Source: Sulfurovum sp. (GTDB lineage Bacteria > Campylobacterota > Campylobacteria > Campylobacterales > Sulfurovaceae). Taken from it: 64,000 nt of DNA. Positions 50,298 through 58,771 of the stretch are shown one piece after another. How positions within the stretch are numbered: the stretch's first letter is position 1; each line of letters starts with the position of its first letter. The notes below the pieces were generated by a model. The model saw nothing but the letters and a program-made list of their open reading frames with translations, had not been told where the DNA came from and did no database searches. Location of the stretch: the NCBI GenBank assembly GCA_024637255.1, contig JAGXFO010000021.1, positions 1-64,000 on the forward strand, given 5' to 3'. The translations under genes and the position numbers were made by a program.

Positions 50298-51632
50298 CTA
50301 GAAGAGTACTATGGTTTGGAGCGTGTTAATGAGCTTACTTCCTTCTCTTACATCTGAACGTTCTCTGCCCGGTTCTGTTGTTGTGATAATGGTACGACCG
50401 GTCACCAGTTTTGTACCATCATTTTTTCGTATGCCCCAATAGGTATGCATCACAACAGGCTCACCCTTATAATCCCCTAAATATAACACAATGTGACCAG
50501 GAACATAAAGAAGAGAGCGGAAGGGGTCGGCTTTTTTGATGATAGTTTGTTTTTTTAGTGCCTTTGACAATCCTTTGATGGGAATAGATGTACCGTCTTG
50601 TGCCTGTTTGCTCGAGTTTCTACGTAGGAAAATACCAAAAGCGCCCAAAAAGTCTCTTGTAGTGGCAGAGCAGTCGCGACACTCGTAGCTTCCACCCCAA
50701 CCATAAGGTTCACCAAAAAACTCTTGCGCAAGCATAGCTACATTTTCAGGGGTAAAAGGCAAAGGTTTTTTCGCGATGATGTTCTTATTTAGTACTTTTA
50801 CTTGCTCGATAAGTGCCTGACCTTTGGCATTTCGTTTCCCCACTAAGTAGCTCTTTCCATCTGGGCTAAGTGGGAAAATAGTACCAAGTTTCACAATGGA
50901 GAGTGCATTGTTGTTTTCATCAAAGAGTCTTAGATTGTCTTTGATAACCATGGCATAATTGTCATTTCTAAAGGTTTCAATAAAATCATTAGAAACCAAA
51001 GCAAGGTCGGATGTTTTTACCCAGCCAAAAGAATAGGCAGCACGTACAAATGCCCATACTTTGTCTCTGGAAAAATGTGAGATATAAAGTGGTACATTCA
51101 TGTGCAAAGATGAGTTTTGGTTGTAATCAAAAGGAAAACCTTCTCCTGTTTTTCGAGGATCTCGGTAAAAAGCTTCGTTTGTAGGGAGAGCTTTTACATT
51201 GGTATGTTTTACAGTAATAGCTTTATACTTTTTAGTATTAATATGTTTATAGTCAGCATTTTCTATCCATTTGTTATAAACAGAAGAAGATATGACCGAG
51301 CCCTCAGCCCTGTATATAGGTTTTTTGGTTACAAAATTGATTTCCCAGCCAAAGTCTTTTTGTGGAATCTCCAGGGTATGGGCACTCCATGGCTTAAAAT
51401 ACTTTTCGTTAAATTTTTTATCAAATGATTCCTGTTGGGTTTTAGAAAAAGGTTTAATCTGTTTTGCATAAAAAGCAGGGTCCTGAGGAACCTTATTCAT
51501 GTCACCTACCGCATTTTTGGGCATACAGTCTATTTTACTTGTGACTCGTTCACTTTCTTTTAGTGTATAGTTTGCTTGCAGGTTTACGAAGGAAAAGAGT
51601 ATTAGCGCCATGAAGGGAAGTTTTTTATGCAT
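50298..51632 (-). CDS. Secreted SH3/NlpC-P60 (C40) cell-wall hydrolase
   Basis: A 444-aa exported peptidase. A signal peptide (1-20) is followed by a family-specific N-terminal domain, one or two SH3-like modules (about 150-260) and a C-terminal NlpC/P60 domain with the catalytic cysteine in WGGSYECRDCSATTR, then the histidine in PGHIVLYLG and a third polar residue in VVMHTYWG. It cleaves the peptide part of peptidoglycan. The double cysteine in ECRDC is unusual beside the nucleophile, which should be the second. rsmD lies 84 bases after it on the same strand. Confidence 0.88.
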   Translation of the reverse strand: MHKKLPFMALILFSFVNLQANYTLKESERVTSKIDCMPKNAVGDMNKVPQDPAFYAKQIKPFSKTQQESFDKKFNEKYFKPWSAHTLEIPQKDFGWEINFVTKKPIYRAEGSVISSSVYNKWIENADYKHINTKKYKAITVKHTNVKALPTNEAFYRDPRKTGEGFPFDYNQNSSLHMNVPLYISHFSRDKVWAFVRAAYSFGWVKTSDLALVSNDFIETFRNDNYAMVIKDNLRLFDENNNALSIVKLGTIFPLSPDGKSYLVGKRNAKGQALIEQVKVLNKNIIAKKPLPFTPENVAMLAQEFFGEPYGWGGSYECRDCSATTRDFLGAFGIFLRRNSSKQAQDGTSIPIKGLSKALKKQTIIKKADPFRSLLYVPGHIVLYLGDYKGEPVVMHTYWGIRKNDGTKLVTGRTIITTTEPGRERSDVREGSKLINTLQTIVLF

Positions 51633-51778
51633 TATTATCTCAGTCTTATTTTTCGCATATAATAATATATTTTAGTTAATGATTGGTATATAAAGTATTG
51701 TCTCTTTGAGTAAGGTATTTTGTGTGGCATTGTAATGCTTGATTGTAATGGTGGTATTATTTTCTAATTAGTGTAAAG

Positions 51779-52348
51779 TCAGGATGAGGGTTTTGGAGTA
51801 TTGTCTGTTTTTGTAGACTCTGTCTCTTTAGCTAATTTTTTAGCCTCTCTTCTTTTTCTTGCATCTTCTTTTTCTTGCCTTTCACTGTTAACGGACATTA
51901 TCCAGACTCGGTTAAGTGCTGCGTAGATGATACCTGAGACAACTATGGAATAGAATGCAGTGCCTGTATAGAGCGGCAGAAGAATAGCATCAAAATTTTC
52001 GGTGAACCATTCTATGGTTAACTCTATATCATCCAGACCCTTGCGCCCAAGTATAAAGTTTCCTGTAAGGTACTCTGCATAGTACATTAGGGGCATAGTT
52101 AAAGGGTTGCTTAACCAAACCACGGAGATCGCAATGGGGACATTAAAACGTATAAAAGGCGTGGTCGCCATGACGGCTAGCATCTGCATAGGCATAGGAA
52201 TAAAACCCCAAAAAAAACCTATAAATACACCTCTTGTAACCATCTGTCTATTGACAGCAAGATAAGCTACAGGTAAATTATATTTCTCCAGAAAGGTACT
52301 TATTTTGCTTTTTCCAGAGGGTTTTTTCTTGAAAACTTTTCTTATCAT
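51779..52348 (-). CDS. DUF2062 membrane protein
   Basis: A 189-aa inner-membrane protein of the uncharacterised DUF2062 family: RGVFIGFFWGFIPMPMQML and the conserved VWLSNPLTMPLMYY segment, with three to four helices and a charged C-terminal tail rich in lysine, glutamate and arginine. Function not known. It is divergent from prs, with a 118-base shared upstream region. Confidence 0.8.
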   Translation of the reverse strand: MIRKVFKKKPSGKSKISTFLEKYNLPVAYLAVNRQMVTRGVFIGFFWGFIPMPMQMLAVMATTPFIRFNVPIAISVVWLSNPLTMPLMYYAEYLTGNFILGRKGLDDIELTIEWFTENFDAILLPLYTGTAFYSIVVSGIIYAALNRVWIMSVNSERQEKEDARKRREAKKLAKETESTKTDNTPKPSS

Positions 52349-52466
52349 TTTAATCCATGATTATATCAATATTTGTATAAGTGTAATATGGGTGAGCTTT
52401 AAACCCCCTTTTTATCAACTTTTGTGTAGAATACGCTTCATAAATTATGCATAAAAGGTACACAGT

Positions 52467-53402
52467 ATGAGCGGATATATGATATTTTCTGGGACATCAA
52501 ACCCTGAACTCTCTGAGGAGATCGCAACGTATCTTCAAATGCCTCTTTCCAAGGCAAAGATAAACCGTTTCTCCGATGGTGAAATTTCTGTGCAGATTGC
52601 AGAGAGCGTACGTGGCAAAGATGTATTTATCATACAGCCTACCTCTGCACCAGCCAATGGGAATTTGATGGAATTGCTGATTATGACTGATGCACTGAAG
52701 CGCTCTTCTGCGAAGTCTATCACTGCTGTGGTACCATATTACGGCTATGCAAGACAGGACAGAAAAGCTGCACCGAGAGTGCCTATTACAGCAAAGCTTG
52801 TAGCTAACCTGATGGAAACTGCAGGCATTACCCGTATGGTGACAGTGGATCTTCATGCCTCACAGATACAGGGATTTTTTGACATTCCTGTAGATAACCT
52901 TTATGGTGCTATTTTATTTATCGACTACATTAAAGCAAAAAAATTCAAGAATCCTGTTATTGCATCTCCAGATATTGGCGGCGTGGCAAGAGCAAGATAC
53001 TTTGCCAATAAATTGGGTCTTGATATGGTTATCGTTGATAAAAGACGTGAAAAAGCCAATGAGAGTGAAGTGATGAATATCATCGGAAATGTTGAGGGTA
53101 AGGATGTCATTCTTATTGATGATATGGTAGATACGGCCGGAACCATGGTGAAAGCTGCAGCTGCACTTAAAAAACTCGGAGCGACATCGGTAATGGCATG
53201 CTGTACACACCCCGTACTATCCGGTCCGGCATATGAGCGCATAGAAGAGGGTGATCTTGACGAGCTCGTCGTTGCCAATACCATCCCTATGACAAAACTG
53301 AGCAAAAAGATCAAAATGCTCTCAACAGCCCCTATGCTAGGCGAAGTAATCAGGCGCGTGCACAACAATGAGAGTGTAAACTCTTTATTTGAAACCAATT
53401 AA
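52467..53402 (+). CDS. prs: Ribose-phosphate pyrophosphokinase
   Basis: It makes PRPP from ribose 5-phosphate and ATP, the entry to purine, pyrimidine, histidine and NAD synthesis. In 311 aa it has the RFSDGE segment, the flexible loop YYGYARQDRKAAPR, the metal-binding VDLHASQIQGFFD and the PRPP motif VILIDDMVDTAGT. It is 24 bases upstream of lepA and probably cotranscribed. Confidence 0.97.
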   Translation: MSGYMIFSGTSNPELSEEIATYLQMPLSKAKINRFSDGEISVQIAESVRGKDVFIIQPTSAPANGNLMELLIMTDALKRSSAKSITAVVPYYGYARQDRKAAPRVPITAKLVANLMETAGITRMVTVDLHASQIQGFFDIPVDNLYGAILFIDYIKAKKFKNPVIASPDIGGVARARYFANKLGLDMVIVDKRREKANESEVMNIIGNVEGKDVILIDDMVDTAGTMVKAAAALKKLGATSVMACCTHPVLSGPAYERIEEGDLDELVVANTIPMTKLSKKIKMLSTAPMLGEVIRRVHNNESVNSLFETN

Positions 53403-53426
53403 TAAGTAAGAGGAATAAGGAATTTA

Positions 53427-55238
53427 ATGGCTAATCCAATACCGCAATCACGTATACGCAATTTCTCAATTATCGCACATATAGACCATGGAAAGTCTAC
53501 TTTGGCTGACCGTATTATTCAAGAGTGTGGTGCTGTGACAGAGCGACAAATGTCTGCACAGGTCATGGACACAATGGACATCGAAAAAGAGCGCGGTATT
53601 ACGATTAAGGCACAGTCTGTACGTCTTGACTATGTTAAAGACGGGGAACACTATATCCTTAACCTTATAGATACTCCGGGTCACGTAGACTTTTCTTATG
53701 AGGTAAGCCGTTCTTTGGCTTCTTCCGAGGGCGCTTTGCTTATTGTAGATGCAGCGCAGGGAGTAGAGGCACAAACCATAGCCAACGTCTACATTGCTAT
53801 GGAAAATAACCTGGAGCTTTTGCCTGTGGTAAATAAAATTGACCTCCCCGCAGCCGATCCGGACAGAGTTCTGGCTGAACTTGAAGAAGCCATAGGTATC
53901 GATGCGACAGAACATAATCTTGTCTCAGCTAAAACAGGCGAGGGGGTAAAAGATCTTATAGATGCCATTGTAGACCGTGTTCCTGCACCAAATGGAAAAG
54001 AAGATGCTCCGGCAAAAGCGCTTATCTATGATTCCTGGTTTGACAACTATATGGGTGCGTTGGCACTTGTTCGCATGTTTGAAGGAAGTGTCAAAAAAGG
54101 GCAAATTGTAAAGATCATGGGAACAAAAGATGAACATCAAGTACTCCGTATGATGTACCCAAACCCCATAGCAAATATAGAAACTGATGAGATACGTACA
54201 GGTGAGATAGGTATCATGGTCATGGGACTTAAAACCGTAGATAGCATTAAAGTTGGTGATACGGTTACTGATGCAAAAAATCCTACCGCCGAGGTCATTC
54301 ATGGTTTTGAACCTGCAAAACCTTTTGTGTTTGCAGGTATTTACCCTATAGAAACAGACAGGTTTGAAGATTTGCGTGACGCGTTAAACAAATTAAAGCT
54401 TAATGATTCAGCATTGAGTTTTGAACCTGAGAGTTCGATGGCTCTTGGTTCTGGCTTTAGAACAGGTTTTTTAGGCATGCTTCACATGGAAGTAGTCAAA
54501 GAACGTTTAGAGCGTGAATTTAATTTGGAACTTATCGCTACCGCACCGACTGTTGTGTACAGGGTAAAGCAAACCAACGGTGAGGAAATCATCATCCGAA
54601 ATCCAAGCGAACTGCCAGAACCACAGAAAATAGCAAGTATTCTTGAGCCGTATGTAAAAGCAACGATTTTGACACCGCAGGAATATGTAGGAAATCTGAT
54701 TAAGTTACTCAACGACCGTCGTGGTATTCAGATAAAAATGGATTATCTCAATGAAACACGTGTTCTTTTAGAGTATGACATTCCCATGAATGAAATTGTG
54801 ATGGATTTTTACGACAAATTAAAATCCATGACAAAAGGATATGCAAGTTTTGACTATGAGCCTACAGGTTTTAGAGAGGGCAGGTTGGTAAAGCTTGACA
54901 TACGTGTGGCTGGAGATATAGTGGATTCCTTATCAATTATCGTTCCTGAAGAAAAAGCACGCACAAGAGGACTTGCCTTTGTTGCGCAACTGAAAGAACT
55001 CATTCCTAGACAACTTTTTGAAGTGGCTATTCAGGCAAGCATCGGCAATAATGTCATCGCACGCAGTACCGTGAAGTCTATGGGCAAAAATGTTACGGCA
55101 AAATGTTACGGCGGTGACATCACCCGTAAAAGAAAGCTTCTAGAAAAACAAAAAGCAGGAAAAAAACGTATGAAATCTATAGGTTCAGTGGAAGTACCGC
55201 AAGAGGCATTTATGGCTGTTTTAAAGTTAGACAGCTAA
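53427..55238 (+). CDS. lepA: Elongation factor 4 (LepA)
   Basis: A ribosome-associated GTPase that back-translocates or helps assembly of ribosomes. In 603 aa the G1 motif AHIDHGKST, G3 DTPGHVDF and G4 NKIDLP are intact, as is the LepA-specific C-terminal domain with NVTAKCYGGDITRKRKLLEK. It is followed after two bases by the NifX-like gene. Confidence 0.97.
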   Translation: MANPIPQSRIRNFSIIAHIDHGKSTLADRIIQECGAVTERQMSAQVMDTMDIEKERGITIKAQSVRLDYVKDGEHYILNLIDTPGHVDFSYEVSRSLASSEGALLIVDAAQGVEAQTIANVYIAMENNLELLPVVNKIDLPAADPDRVLAELEEAIGIDATEHNLVSAKTGEGVKDLIDAIVDRVPAPNGKEDAPAKALIYDSWFDNYMGALALVRMFEGSVKKGQIVKIMGTKDEHQVLRMMYPNPIANIETDEIRTGEIGIMVMGLKTVDSIKVGDTVTDAKNPTAEVIHGFEPAKPFVFAGIYPIETDRFEDLRDALNKLKLNDSALSFEPESSMALGSGFRTGFLGMLHMEVVKERLEREFNLELIATAPTVVYRVKQTNGEEIIIRNPSELPEPQKIASILEPYVKATILTPQEYVGNLIKLLNDRRGIQIKMDYLNETRVLLEYDIPMNEIVMDFYDKLKSMTKGYASFDYEPTGFREGRLVKLDIRVAGDIVDSLSIIVPEEKARTRGLAFVAQLKELIPRQLFEVAIQASIGNNVIARSTVKSMGKNVTAKCYGGDITRKRKLLEKQKAGKKRMKSIGSVEVPQEAFMAVLKLDS

Positions 55239-55240
55239 AA

Positions 55241-55594
55241 ATGACACTTATTCCTGTAGAAGAAGATAAAAAAACCATTGCAGCACGTTTTAGAAAAGCA
55301 CACTCCTTTGCTTTTCTTGATGAGGGTCAGATTATTGTGCAGGAAAACCCTCATAAAACGTCAAAATCTCCAGAATTCTTTGAGTATTTTAAAACATTGA
55401 ATGTAGATACGCTTTATATTCAAGAGTTGGGCTATAAAACTTTTTTAACACTTTTGGAAATGGGTGTAGAGGTGTATCTAGTTCAAAATGCAGACACATG
55501 GAACCGTATTAGGCCAAATGAGCTTCTTTTGTTGGATGCCAAAAATGCAAAAGAGCACTGTTCTTTGGGACATCACGACAAAGAAGACAAATAG
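55241..55594 (+). CDS. NifX/NafY-like (dinitrogenase Fe-Mo cofactor fold) protein
   Basis: A 117-aa protein with the plan of the NifX/VnfY small domain: RFRKAHSFAFLDEGQIIVQEN, a central helix, and YKTFLTLLEMGVEVYLV. These proteins bind metal clusters or precursors, and many hosts have no nitrogenase. The C-terminal CSLGHH is a possible metal site. Its last base overlaps the GTG start of the next gene, so it lies in the prs-lepA operon. Confidence 0.6.
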   Translation: MTLIPVEEDKKTIAARFRKAHSFAFLDEGQIIVQENPHKTSKSPEFFEYFKTLNVDTLYIQELGYKTFLTLLEMGVEVYLVQNADTWNRIRPNELLLLDAKNAKEHCSLGHHDKEDK

Positions 55595-56040
55595 TGGGAT
55601 GGGCGATACACCTGCATCTGATTGCTGCCATAGCATGGATAGGCGGAGCATTTTTTATGTTTTTACTAGGTGTGAGTCTAAGAAAAAAAGAAGACCAAGA
55701 GGCTGTGTATCCTCGAATAGGACCTATCTACGGCTATTTTGAAACTGCGGCACTGATCGTACTGCTTATTACAGGCTATACGATGATAGCAAATAATGGC
55801 CTTTTAACTATACTTTTTTCAAATATTACTAATGAAGTCATAGACTCCTTGCGTACCAAGCTTTATATTGTAGGAGTCATTATCGTCTTGACAGTGGTGC
55901 ATATGACGATTTCTATGATGACTTTGCACAAGGAAAAAACACCGCTTCAGAAGTTCTTCTCCCGTGGTTCGTCCATGGGTATTTTTCTTTTGAATCTTGT
56001 AGTGCTTCATTATGCAATGGTGCTGAGAGATATACTTTGA
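55594..56040 (+). CDS. CopD-like four-helix membrane protein
   Basis: A 148-aa protein with four membrane helices. The N-terminal WAIHLHLIAAIAWIGGAFF has the histidine and WxGG pattern of CopD/DUF2269-type domains, which may bind heme or copper. It starts at GTG overlapping the previous stop by one base. Function not known. Confidence 0.6.
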   Translation: MGWAIHLHLIAAIAWIGGAFFMFLLGVSLRKKEDQEAVYPRIGPIYGYFETAALIVLLITGYTMIANNGLLTILFSNITNEVIDSLRTKLYIVGVIIVLTVVHMTISMMTLHKEKTPLQKFFSRGSSMGIFLLNLVVLHYAMVLRDIL

Positions 56041-56126
56041 GAGATATTTTCTCTTCAGTGGTTTTATTTGTCAATGTAATTTGATCTCAATATGACTAAT
56101 TAACCATTTTTGTTAAAAGTTTTATA

Positions 56127-56132
56127 TATAAT
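56127..56132 (+). promoter_or_regulatory. Candidate -10 box before the GH17-GT2 gene
   Basis: A TATAAT 25 bases before the TTG start at 56157, in the 116-base gap after the CopD-like gene. No -35 at the right distance. Confidence 0.4.
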
Positions 56133-56156
56133 TCGTTTTATTTTACAGGAACCAAA

Positions 56157-58727
56157 TTGAAATACATTATAAGTGCTCTACTGCTGGCGTCACTACTTCA
56201 AATATTTTTATGGTTGGGTAATAGTGATAAAGTTATATCTCCGCCTGATGCTGAAAACATCATCCAATCACTTTCTTATACTCCGTATAAAGGACAAAGT
56301 GACAAGGAATATCTAAGTGATGATGAGATTCTCCGTGACTTAACTTTATTAAATCGCTTTACAAAACAAGTTCGTGTTTATTCTGCCCAAGATGCACAAA
56401 AAGTATTGCCTGTTGCTCATCAGCTTGGGATGAAGGTGCATTTTGGTTTTTGGCTCTCACCCAACAAAGAGGAGAATGAAAAAGAGATTGAATTAGCCAA
56501 GAAGCTTATACACCAGTATTATGCGGATATAGTATCCATTATCGTTGGAAATGAGGTACTTCTTCGTAAAGATTTAACACTTAAGCAACTGGTTCTTGTG
56601 ATTAGAGATATTAAAAGAACGGTTTATGATATTAACAAACAATATCCTTTGCGAAAACATCAGCCAACTGTAAGTACAGCAGAGGTTTGGAATCTTTGGA
56701 TAGATAATCCAAGTTTAGGCAAAGAAGTTGATGTGATTAATATCCACGTACTTCCTTATTGGGAAACCATTAGAGCCGAACGGTTTATACCATTTCTTCA
56801 AGAAGTGTATGCCGATGTTGAAAAAACATTTAAAGGTAAAGATATTACTATTGGGGAGTTTGGCTGGCCAAGTGAAGGTTACAATAATCAAGATTCCGTT
56901 GCAAATCCGGAGAACCAGGCTACTGTTACTAGAAGATTTCTCATTTTTGCAAAAAATAAACATATTCAGTATAACATTATGGAAGCCTTTGATCAGCCTT
57001 GGAAGGGAAAAGATGAGGGTGGCGTAGGTCAATATTGGGGAATATTTGATGCGGATAGAAATCAAAAATTCAAATTGCAAGGCGCGGTTGTTACGGAGCC
57101 ATATTGGATTATGCAAATGATTGTTGCAGTCTTTCTCGGTGCACTTCTAACGTTTTTTGGACTAAGAAACCAACAGATCAATTTTTTACATGCCATGACA
57201 TATGGCTTGGCTGCGCAGGGGATTTCTTTTGGTATAGTCATGTCAGCCATTTACCCTTTTGTACACTATATGAACTTTGGTGTTTGGATTATGTGGGGAA
57301 TGGGAACTCTGCTTATGATACCATTGACTGTAATTACACTTGCTAAGGCAAATGAACTCTTCAGATGTACCATCGGACGCAAACCGGAACGACTTATTCC
57401 GCTTGACCTTAAGTCGAATCATGTTCCCTTTGTAAGCATTCATGTACCTGCTTACAAAGAGCAACCTCATGTTCTTGAAGAAACGCTTATCGCATTGTCA
57501 AAACTTGACTATACTAATTATGAAGTACTTGTTATCATTAATAACACACCAGAAGATCATTACAAGGAACCCATTAAAGCCTTATGCGAAAAACTTGGCC
57601 CAAAATTTGTTTATCTTGATATAACATGTTCAGGTTTTAAAGCTGGAGCGCTCAACAAGGCACTCTCTTTTATGAATCCGCAAAGTGAAATCTTGGCAAT
57701 TATCGATGCTGATTATGTTCTTAGCCCAAACTGGCTGATTGAATTGGTACCCATTTTTGATGATCCAAAAGTAGCTCTAGTACAAGCTCCGCAAGACCAC
57801 AGAGACGGCAAAGAATCACTGTTGAAAACTGCCATGAATGCGGAATATGCAGGCTTTTTTGACATCGGAATGGTTATGCGCAATGAAGAAAACGCCATCG
57901 TTGCCCATGGAACTATGCTTATGATACGAAAATCAGCTTTTGATGAAGTGGGCCAATGGAATACAGACACCATAGTAGAAGACAGCGAGCTGGGGCTTAG
58001 GCTTTTTGAGGCAGGTTACATTGCACATTACACCAATCGCCGTTATGGCTATGGACTGCTTCCAGATACCATAGAAGCATTTAAAAATCAGCGACATCGC
58101 TGGGCTTATGGAGCTATACAGATTCTTAAAAAACATTGGAAGCATTTTAAGCCATCCTCCACAACGCTTACTCCTGCGCAAAAACATCACTTTATTACGG
58201 GGTGGTTTTTTTGGCTCTCCGATGCACTTGGAACCGTCGCTTCTATTTTAAATATAATCTGGGTGCCTGTGATTATCTTTGTCGGTGTCACTATTCCGAC
58301 AATTGCCTTGACCGTGCCTATCTTGATGGCATTTTTAGTGAATGTGATTCATGCATTTGTACTCTACAGAACAAGGGTAAAAGCAAACCTGTTTCATTCG
58401 CTTTTGGGTGCAATTGCTGCTATGAGTCTGCAGTTAACCATTTTTAAAGCAGTATTTGATGGTTTTGTAAAAGACGGCTTGCCGTTTAAGCGGACAGAAA
58501 AAGGTGGAAATAGTAAAAAAACTTCAGGAAACCCTATTAAAAATGAGCTTATATTGGCCACTTTGTTACTTGTATCATTTACGGCATTGATTGCAACAAA
58601 TGATCAGGAAATTGTGGAAGTTTATTTATTTTCAGCAACGCTTTTAGTGCAGAGTATTCCTTATGTTTCGGCAATTATTCTTAGGATTATTGAAATAGGT
58701 TCATATAAAAAATACGCTGCAAATTAA
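56157..58727 (+). CDS. GH17-GT2 fusion membrane protein, probable beta-1,3-glucan synthesis/transfer enzyme
   Basis: An 856-aa protein. After an N-terminal helix (about 3-20) comes a GH17-type domain (about 35-310) outside the membrane: acid/base E133 in VGNEVLLR and nucleophile E234 in IGEFGWPSEG. Two to three helices (about 318-400) follow, then a cytoplasmic GT2 domain (about 420-670) with DAD (517-519), ED (608-609) and QRHRW (645-649), and a final helix cluster. This is the arrangement of NdvB-like cyclic/linear beta-1,3-glucan enzymes. It starts at TTG after ACAGGAACC. The GT2 part would make the chain from UDP-glucose and the GH17 part would cut or transfer it. Confidence 0.8.
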   Translation: MKYIISALLLASLLQIFLWLGNSDKVISPPDAENIIQSLSYTPYKGQSDKEYLSDDEILRDLTLLNRFTKQVRVYSAQDAQKVLPVAHQLGMKVHFGFWLSPNKEENEKEIELAKKLIHQYYADIVSIIVGNEVLLRKDLTLKQLVLVIRDIKRTVYDINKQYPLRKHQPTVSTAEVWNLWIDNPSLGKEVDVINIHVLPYWETIRAERFIPFLQEVYADVEKTFKGKDITIGEFGWPSEGYNNQDSVANPENQATVTRRFLIFAKNKHIQYNIMEAFDQPWKGKDEGGVGQYWGIFDADRNQKFKLQGAVVTEPYWIMQMIVAVFLGALLTFFGLRNQQINFLHAMTYGLAAQGISFGIVMSAIYPFVHYMNFGVWIMWGMGTLLMIPLTVITLAKANELFRCTIGRKPERLIPLDLKSNHVPFVSIHVPAYKEQPHVLEETLIALSKLDYTNYEVLVIINNTPEDHYKEPIKALCEKLGPKFVYLDITCSGFKAGALNKALSFMNPQSEILAIIDADYVLSPNWLIELVPIFDDPKVALVQAPQDHRDGKESLLKTAMNAEYAGFFDIGMVMRNEENAIVAHGTMLMIRKSAFDEVGQWNTDTIVEDSELGLRLFEAGYIAHYTNRRYGYGLLPDTIEAFKNQRHRWAYGAIQILKKHWKHFKPSSTTLTPAQKHHFITGWFFWLSDALGTVASILNIIWVPVIIFVGVTIPTIALTVPILMAFLVNVIHAFVLYRTRVKANLFHSLLGAIAAMSLQLTIFKAVFDGFVKDGLPFKRTEKGGNSKKTSGNPIKNELILATLLLVSFTALIATNDQEIVEVYLFSATLLVQSIPYVSAIILRIIEIGSYKKYAAN

Positions 58728-58771
58728 TACTTTTTTGTATCTGATTCTAAAAGCTCCACATAAGGTAAAAA

